The notes below the pieces were generated by a model. The model was not told the origin of the DNA. It saw nothing but the letters and a program-made list of their open reading frames with translations, and did not search any database. The position numbers and the translations under genes were made by a program. From positions 1,240,001 through 1,304,000 of the forward strand of contig JARGXX010000099.1 in the NCBI GenBank assembly GCA_030374765.1: a DNA stretch of 64,000 bases, given 5' to 3'. Numbering within the stretch: the first letter of the stretch is position 1; the number at the start of each line of letters is the position of its first letter. Positions 22,073 to 34,922 of the stretch are shown in pieces. The DNA comes from Agarophyton chilense (taxonomy: Eukaryota; Rhodophyta; Florideophyceae; Gracilariales; Gracilariaceae).

Positions 22073-24169
22073 ATGAATACCATCGTGTTTATATTATGCC
22101 TTTTTTGTTTATCAAATCTCCCAACCCTGATCCTTTCTTCACCGTGGTTTCGAAAGGGTCTTGGTCGTGTTCTATGGGCCTCGGTTCCAATCGCCTCTAA
22201 TCACCAGTCTGAAGTGCTAGTGCTCACAACCAAATCGGTAATAGCATCGTTAAGCATTGAAGATGGCTCTATTCAATGGCGGCTTCCGTATCCGACATCC
22301 TTAAACGCAGTTTATCCGACTGCAGTTGCGTTGAAGAGTGACATTATTGTGGTCCAGTTTTCTGACGATAGATTACGTTCATGTCGAACAAACGGTTCGT
22401 TTCTGTGGGAAAAATATTCTTGCGAACTCAATAGTCTGAACGGCAACACAATTACATATCGCCCCTGCGATTCTGGTCAGCACGTGCAGATAGACGTCAT
22501 GAATGGGCTCTCTCATTCCGTTGGAAAAGAGTATGTGGCTTCTCTTTCATCCGTGCAAAGGCTTGGCGATAGTCTTTCCGAAAGGAGAACTTGGCAAATT
22601 TATGATACAGTTTTAATTTCGGAAGTTGATGGCAGACTTAAAGCAATGAGAAACGGCGAAGTGTGTTGGCATCTTGAGGAAGGTATCGCTCATTCTCACG
22701 ATGTAGCTTTGTATCCTCTTAAGGCGTTTCCCATGATAGTACTGCTTTCAGAACTCGGATTTGTTGCGGGATTGGATGGTGCTGCAGCCGGAAAAGTGAT
22801 GTGGAAAGTGCCAGTAAGAGGCAAATGTCGATTTATTCATGGTCATGCAAAAGCCGTAGTCACTGTTTGTATTGAAGGAAACTATTCTCAAGTAATGGCA
22901 CTGAACGCAATCACAGGGGGAAAATTGCTTGAAAAGAAATACGAGGACTTCGTCGTGCGAAGAGCAGCGATACATATACAGTGCAAAACACATGTATGCG
23001 TTCATCTCACCGATGGTGAGGACCGGGACGAAATAGTTTCAACCGACAATAATAGTTCGGGTGTCAAAGACATGATGCAAATTCATTATGAACCCGGAGG
23101 ATCTGAACTTCGCGCATTTATTGGACAATCGATAGTCTGGAAGACCGATGTCCCAACTAATTCAAAGATTGTCAGTGTCATCACAGGAGAAAGACATCCA
23201 TTTGAAAATACGTTGAGACCTCCCTCTGTTCGAGTAACGGGAGATCGACGGGTGCTATTTAAATATACTCATCACCAGGTTCTCCTCGTTCTCTCGTTTG
23301 ATAAATCAAAGGGGGCTGTGAAGTCCATGCTCCTCGATGGCCGCTCTGGACAAATCTACGAAGTGGTTGAGCACTTGAGATCGGTACCCAAGTCTTTAGG
23401 GACGAAAGGAGAGAACTGGTTTGTGTATACAACTTGGAACACAGATCTGTTGCTTGATGAGATTCACGTGGTTGACATGTATCAACAGCCTGAGCTTCAC
23501 ATATCATGGGTACGGAAACGTCTTCGAAAGACCTTATTCACGATCTGGAACTCCTTTTCTCACCCGAAGCTCGTTCAAAACAGAACACAAGGATCGGAAC
23601 CATATTCCGATAATTCCACATGTGCTAAGGATTTTGAATTGTCGTTGCCATACCCTGTAGATCATCCGTATATTGTACGGTCAAGTATGGTCCTAACACA
23701 GGTGCCTGTAGACATGGCTTTGACCAGGACCAGGTTGGGTGTTACCGAACAATCAATATTGCTTTTATTAGACTCTGGACAGAGTACCATTATCTCGAAG
23801 TCTACGCTTGACGCGCGACGACCGCGTGACATGAACCTGGCTTATGCTTCTGAGTACCTGAGGAGGTATACTCCATCTCTTTCGCTACAGTCTACTTCAT
23901 ATGATAATGTCTATGTTGAAGAAGGAATCCATCCGAAAGGAATACAGTCGGTGTGTTGTGCTCCTGATGTTTCAAGAGAAAGCTCAAGCCACATTGTCAC
24001 AGCAGGATTGGATTTACTCTTCACACAGATTCATCCTATGGGAAAGTTCGATTTCCTCGACTCAGACTTTAATTTCGGAACAGTGCTTCTAGTAATAGCC
24101 ATCCTTTTATTTCTGTTTCTTTATAGCGAGAGCCTATTGCGAAAGACTTCACTGTCGAGGTCATGGTAA
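22073..24169 (+). CDS. EMC1: ER membrane protein complex subunit 1
   Basis: Largest subunit of the EMC, which inserts tail-anchored and multi-pass proteins into the ER membrane. 698 residues: signal peptide in the first ~22 residues (IVFILCLFCLSNLPTLI), a luminal beta-propeller-type region with PQQ-like strands (SIEDGSIQWRLPYP), and the conserved C-terminal EMC1 domain. That domain shows the LDSGQ...LDARRP pattern, the IVTAGLDLLFTQIHPMGKFD motif and a single membrane helix near 664-685 just before the C-terminus. Human EMC1 is 993 residues, so the propeller region is markedly shorter here, although signal peptide and C-terminal signature are both intact. It converges on the diaminopimelate decarboxylase gene with 128 bp between stops. 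Confidence 0.9.
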   Translation: MNTIVFILCLFCLSNLPTLILSSPWFRKGLGRVLWASVPIASNHQSEVLVLTTKSVIASLSIEDGSIQWRLPYPTSLNAVYPTAVALKSDIIVVQFSDDRLRSCRTNGSFLWEKYSCELNSLNGNTITYRPCDSGQHVQIDVMNGLSHSVGKEYVASLSSVQRLGDSLSERRTWQIYDTVLISEVDGRLKAMRNGEVCWHLEEGIAHSHDVALYPLKAFPMIVLLSELGFVAGLDGAAAGKVMWKVPVRGKCRFIHGHAKAVVTVCIEGNYSQVMALNAITGGKLLEKKYEDFVVRRAAIHIQCKTHVCVHLTDGEDRDEIVSTDNNSSGVKDMMQIHYEPGGSELRAFIGQSIVWKTDVPTNSKIVSVITGERHPFENTLRPPSVRVTGDRRVLFKYTHHQVLLVLSFDKSKGAVKSMLLDGRSGQIYEVVEHLRSVPKSLGTKGENWFVYTTWNTDLLLDEIHVVDMYQQPELHISWVRKRLRKTLFTIWNSFSHPKLVQNRTQGSEPYSDNSTCAKDFELSLPYPVDHPYIVRSSMVLTQVPVDMALTRTRLGVTEQSILLLLDSGQSTIISKSTLDARRPRDMNLAYASEYLRRYTPSLSLQSTSYDNVYVEEGIHPKGIQSVCCAPDVSRESSSHIVTAGLDLLFTQIHPMGKFDFLDSDFNFGTVLLVIAILLFLFLYSESLLRKTSLSRSW

Positions 24170-24297
24170 GTAGCGGCCTACGAAGAGCACTGCATCACCT
24201 TGAGTGAACCCCAAGCCTATGTTCTGTACGACATAGTTCCGAAGTTCATTCACGCTTTGCTGCACGAATTCCTATAAATTATGATACGCATTTGGGA

Positions 24298-28118
<3,821 letters not shown>

Positions 28119-30503
28119 TTACTGCACAGCGTACACGGTGCTCCCGCTTGCTTCCGGTCCTACAACTTGCAAAACTTCCTCACCAATGTCAGATCCTGAC
28201 GCTGAAGACGTAGTCTCCTCAATCCGATACTGTGACATTCTGTTCGCATCACCAGGCGTCAGAGAGTCTACTGAAATAAAAGATCCCGAGTTATAACCCT
28301 GTCCGGTTCCTGATCTTGACCCTGAAGAAGAGTCATTCAACCATGGAATCATCGCGTTTGAATTGCGAGGAGTACCTCCAAAATTACTGATCATGAAAGA
28401 TCCTTGCTCTAGGGGAAATTCCTGTTGGGGATCAACGTCGTCTTCAAACTCTAGATCTGAATCATACTCCGATGAAACGTTTGTACTTGAATTATTCCTC
28501 ATATTGGTCGCAACAACCGCAACGAGGACAATAAGAGAGATAATTGCGACACCACCAACAGCAATTCCTGCAATTACTCCAGTTCCAAGACCGGAATTTC
28601 CTACTGCTGCCATTGGGTTTGTTCTCTCAGCCATCTCTCCTTCCAAAAATACTGAAGCTCTGTTGAAATCATGAGCAGCGAGTGTCTGATCCATATGACC
28701 ATCGCGGATGAAATCCTTGACTTCATCCAACTTTGTTACGCAATCTGTCTCAGCTATGCACTGAGCTTCCATAAGAAGCTCGAAGGAACTGAACCCATCT
28801 TCAGAAGTCTCCCTCAGTACATCCGAGTCGATCCCAATATCAGTAGAAAACTTTGATAGTTGTGAGAGCTGGAATACGCTGACTATTTCCCATTCATCTG
28901 GCGTGATAAACTCATTTGAATTTAAGCGAATCTCTTCCGCTAATTCTTCAGCGCTGAAAGAAGGCGGATGTCTTACGACTAGAGCAATTGACATCAATCC
29001 AAGTTCCCCTGATGGGATAGGGACATCCTCGGATGCTTCTGGTTCTCCAGAAAACTCGGGGTACATGGAGCCCGTATCATCTCCCAAAATGCCCGGACCA
29101 TCAAAGAAGTCTGGAAGCACTGCAACCGGTGAAGCTTCTATGAAACTCTCTGTTATATCTTCTCCTGCAGAATCAGAGACCGTCTCTTTGTCTTTCGTGT
29201 CAAGCGGCTTCGGGAAAAACGAAACGTTCTCTGTGTTAGCTTCACCAAATGATTGCTGTTCCATATGCGCATTCGTACCTCCACTGGTCGAAGTAGAACT
29301 TGGAGTAGAATCATCTGCATTTGACGCATCCTGCACTGGAATAGTATTCGATGGTTTTGTTAGAAAGTCGAAGACTTTGTCAGGCTTTTGAGTGCTGGCT
29401 GGCATTGATGGAGGAATTGTATCGGAAGGGATTGGGCGTCCGGGGCTCTTTGGTTGTAACCGTCCAAATGAAACGTCTCCTTCATCTTCGGCGTCAATTT
29501 CAGGTTCCGACGAGGGGTCGATGATTAAGTCATCGGATGGCTCAATTGCTTCCGATTTATCTTCTTCTCCACTGAAATGTTTGTCTTCATCGTTATTCGC
29601 CCCGTCTGTTTCACTGTCTTTAGATGTCGAAAACGAAAACACGGGAGGCTCTCCTTTGCTCCAAGTTACCGATGAAGTGACTGGTCCAGAAACAAAAACT
29701 GATGCTCGCGGTTTAGAGTCGTCAGAATTCTGGGTGTCAGTGTCACCAGCGTCCGCATCCTCTTCCGGAACCTCATCGATTTCCAAGACTTCAGGAGAAG
29801 AGCTAGCTATGGTAGAAAGCTCTGGCTTGGGACCCACAAACGGTTCGTTGTCTAATGTAATTGCCGAACTCACTTCTTCATCGTCGCTCGCCTCGGTCGC
29901 CTCCGGAGCTTCATCGCTTTCGGGCTCGTGGGTTTTTGAAGGAGCATCTTCTCCTAAGCTCACAAAGTCGCCTAACGGTTCTGATACTGATTCTGGTGAC
30001 TGTGTGGGAGCCACAGGAAGCGAGGCGAGAGAATCATCAGAATGAAACCGTCGGAAATGAATTCTAGGAGGTGTTCTTCCGTTTGACTTTTCTGGAGCAG
30101 CGAAAGTAGAAGAACCGTCCACATTGCCAAAGTCAAAAGACTGCCCAAGGTCGGGGTTGGGCTCCGATAGCTTCTGTGGTTCCGTGGATGCAAGATTTGA
30201 ATCCAAAGGATGCACTGATGGAGTCGGCGTTACGGTTGGCTCCACCCCGTCCCCTCCCATTTCTTCAGGTGACATGGCAGAGAGTTCTGGGACGCTGAAA
30301 TCCATCAGTGTAAGTCTCTCCACCGGTGAAGAAGATTGCGACTCAGCTTGTCTGGAGAAGACATCCTGCGACAGTCTGTAGTTATCAATATGTTGTGAAG
30401 ATAATGCAGCACGCTTTAGCTGAAGATTTGGGGGTGAATGGCTCTCCGTCCTACCGCACGTCACCAGGGCACAGAGTAGCAAAGAGGCGACGGTGGGAAG
30501 CAT
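28119..30503 (-). CDS. Acidic, Ser/Pro-rich type I membrane protein of unknown function
   Basis: 794 residues. The longest frame begins at a TTG; starting at the ATG at 30503 puts a clean signal peptide at the N-terminus (MLPTVASLLLCALVTC). Residues ~40-500 are very rich in Ser, Glu, Asp and Pro, look disordered, and may be O-glycosylated. A more ordered extracellular segment at about 500-630 (SIALVVRHPPSFSAEELAEE onwards) precedes one membrane helix at about 640-668, rich in Gly, Val and Ile. The ~126-residue cytoplasmic tail is acidic and Ser-rich. The plan is that of a surface receptor, adhesin or wall-linked sensor; no family recognised. The PMT in this window is the kind of enzyme that modifies such proteins, but no direct link is shown. 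Confidence 0.8.
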   Translation of the reverse strand: MLPTVASLLLCALVTCGRTESHSPPNLQLKRAALSSQHIDNYRLSQDVFSRQAESQSSSPVERLTLMDFSVPELSAMSPEEMGGDGVEPTVTPTPSVHPLDSNLASTEPQKLSEPNPDLGQSFDFGNVDGSSTFAAPEKSNGRTPPRIHFRRFHSDDSLASLPVAPTQSPESVSEPLGDFVSLGEDAPSKTHEPESDEAPEATEASDDEEVSSAITLDNEPFVGPKPELSTIASSSPEVLEIDEVPEEDADAGDTDTQNSDDSKPRASVFVSGPVTSSVTWSKGEPPVFSFSTSKDSETDGANNDEDKHFSGEEDKSEAIEPSDDLIIDPSSEPEIDAEDEGDVSFGRLQPKSPGRPIPSDTIPPSMPASTQKPDKVFDFLTKPSNTIPVQDASNADDSTPSSTSTSGGTNAHMEQQSFGEANTENVSFFPKPLDTKDKETVSDSAGEDITESFIEASPVAVLPDFFDGPGILGDDTGSMYPEFSGEPEASEDVPIPSGELGLMSIALVVRHPPSFSAEELAEEIRLNSNEFITPDEWEIVSVFQLSQLSKFSTDIGIDSDVLRETSEDGFSSFELLMEAQCIAETDCVTKLDEVKDFIRDGHMDQTLAAHDFNRASVFLEGEMAERTNPMAAVGNSGLGTGVIAGIAVGGVAIISLIVLVAVVATNMRNNSSTNVSSEYDSDLEFEDDVDPQQEFPLEQGSFMISNFGGTPRNSNAMIPWLNDSSSGSRSGTGQGYNSGSFISVDSLTPGDANRMSQYRIEETTSSASGSDIGEEVLQVVGPEASGSTVYAVQ

Positions 30504-32048
30504 AATTTGACCCCCTAGGCGTTTGCCAGGACTTGTTAATCCGTGCCACCCTGTAGTTTCATGGGTGGCAACGGAACCTAATGACTTGCTAGTGTGTTCA
30601 AACTCTGCCAAATTGTCGAGTTGAAACAGTTATGACATGGATATTGCAGTCTTAGTAGGAAGGACCAATGTGGCCCCGCGAAGGTACAAGGAAAACTGGT
30701 CTGCGCCTAGAAGCGTGCAACGAGGTTGCCCTCGGTGTACTGCCGCCAATGTCATGCGAAGATAGCGTGCGAAGTTGCGGAAGGGGAAGCCCACGGTCAA
30801 GTTAACAGAGTCGTTTCTGAAAGAGTCTTTAGATTGCGCGATGAATGCGTTTCGTACGGGGCACGGCATGCTGACGTAAACGACAAAAGGGACTAGCAGC
30901 GTACAGAGGTAACAGTTCGATAGCCAACTCGAAAGAACTTTGAATTGCCAGTATCGTTCCAAAGATATTCGGGCCTTGCGGAACAAACGGAAACTACCAT
31001 GCGATTGTCAGCAGTTGCATTTACAAACGTTTTACTGGGCCCCGAATTGGTCCAACCGATTTGTGTTAAACCAAAGGTCTAATACTTGGCAGAAGACTGA
31101 GAAGCCGAAGACAGTTCCGAAAGGTATCTTGGGGATACAATGGTATCTGTGGATATATGCATGTAGTCGAGTGTTCTGAACAAGAAAAGGAGCAGCGTGT
31201 TGTAGCGGGAAGTGTACTTCGATTCGATGGGAGGGAGCCACCAACCATTTTGGTAACCCTTATATAGCATGAAACAAGTAGAATTAAGCTGTTCCCTAAG
31301 AGTGACAGAAAACTTGAATGGTGGTCCATTTCTATTTGATACATTAAGCTGGGCAGAGTGGGCTAGAAAAGTGTCCAATCAATGTGCTCAATAACTCTGT
31401 GTGCCAAGAGAAAATCGTGTGCTTTCAGAGAGAGCTCTAGAGGGAACATAGAATCGACGAAAGATTCCACATTATCGTGAAGTATGGTCTTTTCCTTCGA
31501 GATGAAACTCTCGCGAGAATGGGGTCGTAAGCATTTCATTTGCATCGACCATATTCACTATGATCTCGGAGGGTCATGACAAACACGCATCAAGCTTTAG
31601 AACGAACAATAGCCCAATCCTGAGCTGGGTACAACGGAACTTTGTCAGGTGGAATTTATCTTTGTAGGAAGCAAAACACGGGAATGTATGCCAAGTTGGA
31701 ATGATATGTTACAGGAGCGGATGTGAAAGAATAGAAGCGAGTATACCGTTTGGCTCCGGGCAACATATGGTACACCTCTTGCTCGCTCTGACAACGAAAA
31801 ACTAAGTAATCAAAGTAACCGGGCGCTTCTCGAGATTTCCTGAGAAGCTTGGCTTTCACGCATTGAAGGAAGCATTGTAGAAGGGCGATTGGTATCTACG
31901 AAGATTCGAAGACATGGCTGAGACCGAACTCAGTATCCTTCGGTACGACTAATGAAGTTGAACCAAAGCTTCGAAGCTATATGTAGAAAGATAACAGTCT
32001 GAAATCTTTACATACCGGTGTAAGCAAATACTGATTCAGCTTCGACTC
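30504..32048. other. Intergenic
   Basis: About 1.5 kb between two minus-strand genes. Short frames occur on both strands, the longest 118 codons at 30630-30986 (-) and without a recognisable domain. Nothing else identified. Confidence 0.4.
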
Positions 32049-33740
32049 TCAATGAGAAGTGCCGTTCATCGTCTTCACGTAAGCCGCGGTATGGAATTTT
32101 TGCGCACGTCCGCTCGGGTCGTCACTATCTGACCAGAGAGGAATCCATTTGTGAACACCTTCTCGCAAGCCTTGGGCGCCTTCATATTTGCCAAACCTCT
32201 TCTCGAATAAAACACGGTAATAATAAGCTTCCTTCGTAACCGGGGGATCATGTTTGAAGATTTGTGGTGCCTCTTTCATCATCTTATCCGTGACTTGCTC
32301 GTCGCAGAAGTCTTTGAGTCCGTCGATCCAATTGTAGCCAACACCATCTGAGAACTGCTCTTTTGGTCTCATGAGAATGTCATCGGGCAAGTACTGCTCG
32401 CCGCAAAATTGTTCAGAGAAGGCGTGGCGAATCGCCCACTTCTCAATGCGCTTGCCCTTATCGGTGACCTTGTCCTTCGCAGAATAACACATGGCGACAT
32501 CCAAGAAGTCGCGATCAAGGAAAGGTACTCTGAGTTCTAGACTTTGAGCTGCCGTGGATCGATCACCCCTGAGAACGTCAGAGGTGTACAAGAGCTTAAC
32601 CCGGCGGACAGTTTCCTCATAGAAGGCTTGTTCGGAGTCTGCGTTGTGGAAATACAAATAGCCACCAAAGACTTCATCGGCCCCTTCACCGCTCAAGACG
32701 ACTTTGACATACTGCTTGACAAGCTTTGAGAGCAGGAACATTGGTGTGGATGCACGAATAGTGGTGATGTCGTAGGTCTCCAAATGGTAAACCACCTGTT
32801 CCAACGCTCTGATGCCATCATCTACGGTGAAGGTGAGAACGTGATGCTCAGTGCCAAGGAAGTCAGCCACTCTTTGAGCGGCCCGTAGGTCAGGAGAACC
32901 CTCCAGACCACAGGAAAAACTGTGGAACACGTAGTCAGAAGGAAGGGCTTTCTTGAGCACACTCGCGACCAGCGAGGAGTCTAATCCACCCGAGATGAAC
33001 ACACCAACCGGTACATCTGACATGAGACGACGCACACAAGCCTTTTTGAAAGAATCGTGGAGCCTTTGAAGGTTGACGCGTTCAGTGGGCAACCAGCCTG
33101 GATTGTAGAAGAGCGGGTTGTAGTATCGAACAAAATCAGAGTTTTGTTCTTGACCGCGCTTGGCAGCATAGTAGCAGCCCGGAAGGAAAGGAGTGACGTA
33201 GTGGCAGTGATCGAGAATGGCCTTTGCCTCCGATGCTATCCAAACGGCACCATCGGATGAGCGACCGAGATACATGGCTCGCACACCGATTGGATCCCTC
33301 GCAGCGACGAACTGCTTGCGAGCGAGATCAACAACTACGGTGGCGAAGACACCCTTGAGAGTGTTGTATAGGTGAGAGATGTCATGGGGGAAGAGCGAGG
33401 TGGCAAACTTCTCGTAGAGAGGGGCAATGACCTCACAATCGGAGTTGGATCCGAGGGTGGCACCCTCGAGTTCCACGGAGCGGAGTTGACAGTGATTGTA
33501 GATCTCACCATTGGTGACGGCATAAATGGTGTCATCAGAGATGTGCATGGGCTGGGCTCCGTGTTCGGGATCATTGATCTGGAGGCGAGCGAAGCCGAGG
33601 GCGGCCCATCCGTCCTGACTGACGAAGGTCTGGAGGTCATCTGGACCGCGGTGCTGGAGCTTTTTGGTGGCGGAGACGGTGAGTTGGACTAGTTGTTCCC
33701 GGGAAAGGGAGCTTCCGAGCACAGCGAAAATTCCGCACAT
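32049..33740 (-). CDS. ASN1: Asparagine synthetase (glutamine-hydrolysing)
   Basis: Makes asparagine from aspartate, glutamine and ATP in the cytosol. 563 residues. Cys2 immediately after the initiator Met (MCGIFAVLG) is the N-terminal nucleophile of the glutaminase domain, which also shows HRGPDD and NGEIYNH. The synthetase half begins near residue 220, with the ATP pyrophosphatase loop SGGLDSS at 250-256 and LSGEGADEVFGGY. Length and both catalytic centres match the plant/bacterial AsnB-type enzyme. No transit peptide is possible because Cys2 must be exposed. Its 5' side is the GC-rich repeat region at 33.8-34.7 kb. Confidence 0.97.
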   Translation of the reverse strand: MCGIFAVLGSSLSREQLVQLTVSATKKLQHRGPDDLQTFVSQDGWAALGFARLQINDPEHGAQPMHISDDTIYAVTNGEIYNHCQLRSVELEGATLGSNSDCEVIAPLYEKFATSLFPHDISHLYNTLKGVFATVVVDLARKQFVAARDPIGVRAMYLGRSSDGAVWIASEAKAILDHCHYVTPFLPGCYYAAKRGQEQNSDFVRYYNPLFYNPGWLPTERVNLQRLHDSFKKACVRRLMSDVPVGVFISGGLDSSLVASVLKKALPSDYVFHSFSCGLEGSPDLRAAQRVADFLGTEHHVLTFTVDDGIRALEQVVYHLETYDITTIRASTPMFLLSKLVKQYVKVVLSGEGADEVFGGYLYFHNADSEQAFYEETVRRVKLLYTSDVLRGDRSTAAQSLELRVPFLDRDFLDVAMCYSAKDKVTDKGKRIEKWAIRHAFSEQFCGEQYLPDDILMRPKEQFSDGVGYNWIDGLKDFCDEQVTDKMMKEAPQIFKHDPPVTKEAYYYRVLFEKRFGKYEGAQGLREGVHKWIPLWSDSDDPSGRAQKFHTAAYVKTMNGTSH

Positions 33741-33966
33741 ATTTGGCAGGGGGAAGGGAACAGGTGCACTTTGGGAGGGAGGACAGAGTGGAGAGTGCTA
33801 GAGTGCTAGAGAGACACGGCGGGGCCACGAAGGATAGAGCAGAGGAGCGCAAGCAACGGACAGACGAGGGAATTTGTAGGGCGCGGAAGGCAGGCGAAGG
33901 CGGCGGGCAGTAGCACCGCGGGGCGGCGGAAGGAGGCGATAGAGAGCGTCGGTTGGCGCACTTGTG

Positions 33967-34030
33967 CGGTGGTGCGCCGAGCGGTGCGCCGAGCGGTGCG
34001 CCGCTGGCGCTGACGCTGGCGCTGGCGCAC
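33967..34030. repeat. Short tandem repeats (GGTGCGCCGAGC and GCTGGC units)
   Basis: Two to three copies of a 12-bp unit run directly into GCTGGCGCTGACGCTGGCGC-type 6-bp units. Simple-sequence expansion within the GC-rich region upstream of asparagine synthetase. Confidence 0.7.
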
Positions 34031-34112
34031 AGTGTGTGCACGCGCACACGTGCGTGGCGGCCAAAAAACATTTTCAGCGTGCCACGCGTGCGGCACGTGC
34101 ATCGCAACACGC

Positions 34113-34137
34113 CGCGCGCACGCGCGCACGCGCGCAC
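34113..34137. other. Alternating pyrimidine-purine run (Z-DNA-prone)
   Basis: Twenty-five consecutive bases alternate strictly, mostly CG with some CA steps. A second, less strict CG/CA-rich stretch lies at 34023-34055. Such sequence is known to favour left-handed DNA under negative supercoiling; whether it does so here is inference. Confidence 0.6.
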
Positions 34138-34190
34138 TGCGCTGAGACACACCGATCGCCAAGCGCAAGTCTGCGCACACAGTGGGCTCA

Positions 34191-34275
34191 ATGCATTCGC
34201 GCCTGCTCCATGCATTCGTGCCTCCTTGCTTCATGCATTCGTGCCTCCTTGCTCCATGCATTCGTGCGTCTCTGC
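34191..34275. repeat. 23-bp tandem repeat, about 3.8 copies
   Basis: Units begin ATGCATTCGTGCCTCCTTGC: an imperfect 19-bp first copy at 34191, near-identical 23-bp copies at 34210 and 34233, and a partial diverged copy from 34256. A 16-bp CCCCGCCGTCGTTCGA array follows at about 34303-34350. Confidence 0.75.
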
Positions 34276-34922
34276 GGCGCGACGAGCCAGCCCGTCGCGC
34301 AACCCCGCCGTCGTTCGACCCCGCCGTCGTTCGACCCCGCCGGCGTCGTGCACGACGCCGTGCGACCTCCGCCACGATCCGAAGCTGCCCACAAGCTCAG
34401 GCCCACCCCCCGATCACAAGGCGTCGCGCGAGTCTCGAGGGCGCACCGCCCGCCGCATTCTGTGTCGCTGTTCCAAACTTTGCCAGCCCGCTGCTCCGTT
34501 CATCTCGCGAGTTTCGCCCCGCCCCCGCGCTCGCGGAGCAGATGCTCGTCGCCGAGCACACACGTCCACGCACCCCTCCTTGCTATAAACCTTAATCGCT
34601 CGTTGCGCCACGCAGCGGCGCTCGTGTGCGGCGGCGCTCGTGCATTTGCTCAATCTGCGTGTCGTATTCGTCGGGACCTCTCACGGCTGAACTTCCGCAC
34701 TGCCGCGAGCGATTATCTACCAATAGATTAACCTAACCCTTAACCCCCCACCTCATCTCGCGCTGTTTTACAATCGTCGCTGCTGCTATCGGCGCTTTTG
34801 GTTCGCTATTGGCGCTTCTGCTATTGGTGCATCTTTTCCGCAACTCCAGCGCCAGCTTTGTCTAGTTTGCCGATATCTCCAGAATGCAAGTACGAAGGGT
34901 ATTACGATGGTAACGCCCGCAC

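Larger units (their letters stand above)
33741..34922. other. GC-rich, repeat-bearing upstream region of asparagine synthetase
   Basis: About 1.2 kb, far richer in G, C and CpG than its surroundings. Open frames here are long in several phases at once, as expected when stop codons are rare, so none is called as a gene. It holds three short tandem arrays and an alternating purine-pyrimidine run, listed separately, and a CCTAACCCTTAACCCC-like string near 34728-34749. Confidence 0.55.

Noticed and set aside
29392-30045. 217-codon frame antisense to the acidic membrane protein
   Set aside because: Mirror of a Ser/Glu/Asp-rich coding sequence; its Ser-rich translation is a composition effect.
33637-34731. 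Several overlapping frames of 137-255 codons on both strands
   Set aside because: All lie in GC-rich tandem-repeat DNA where stop codons are rare; simultaneous openness in many frames argues against coding.
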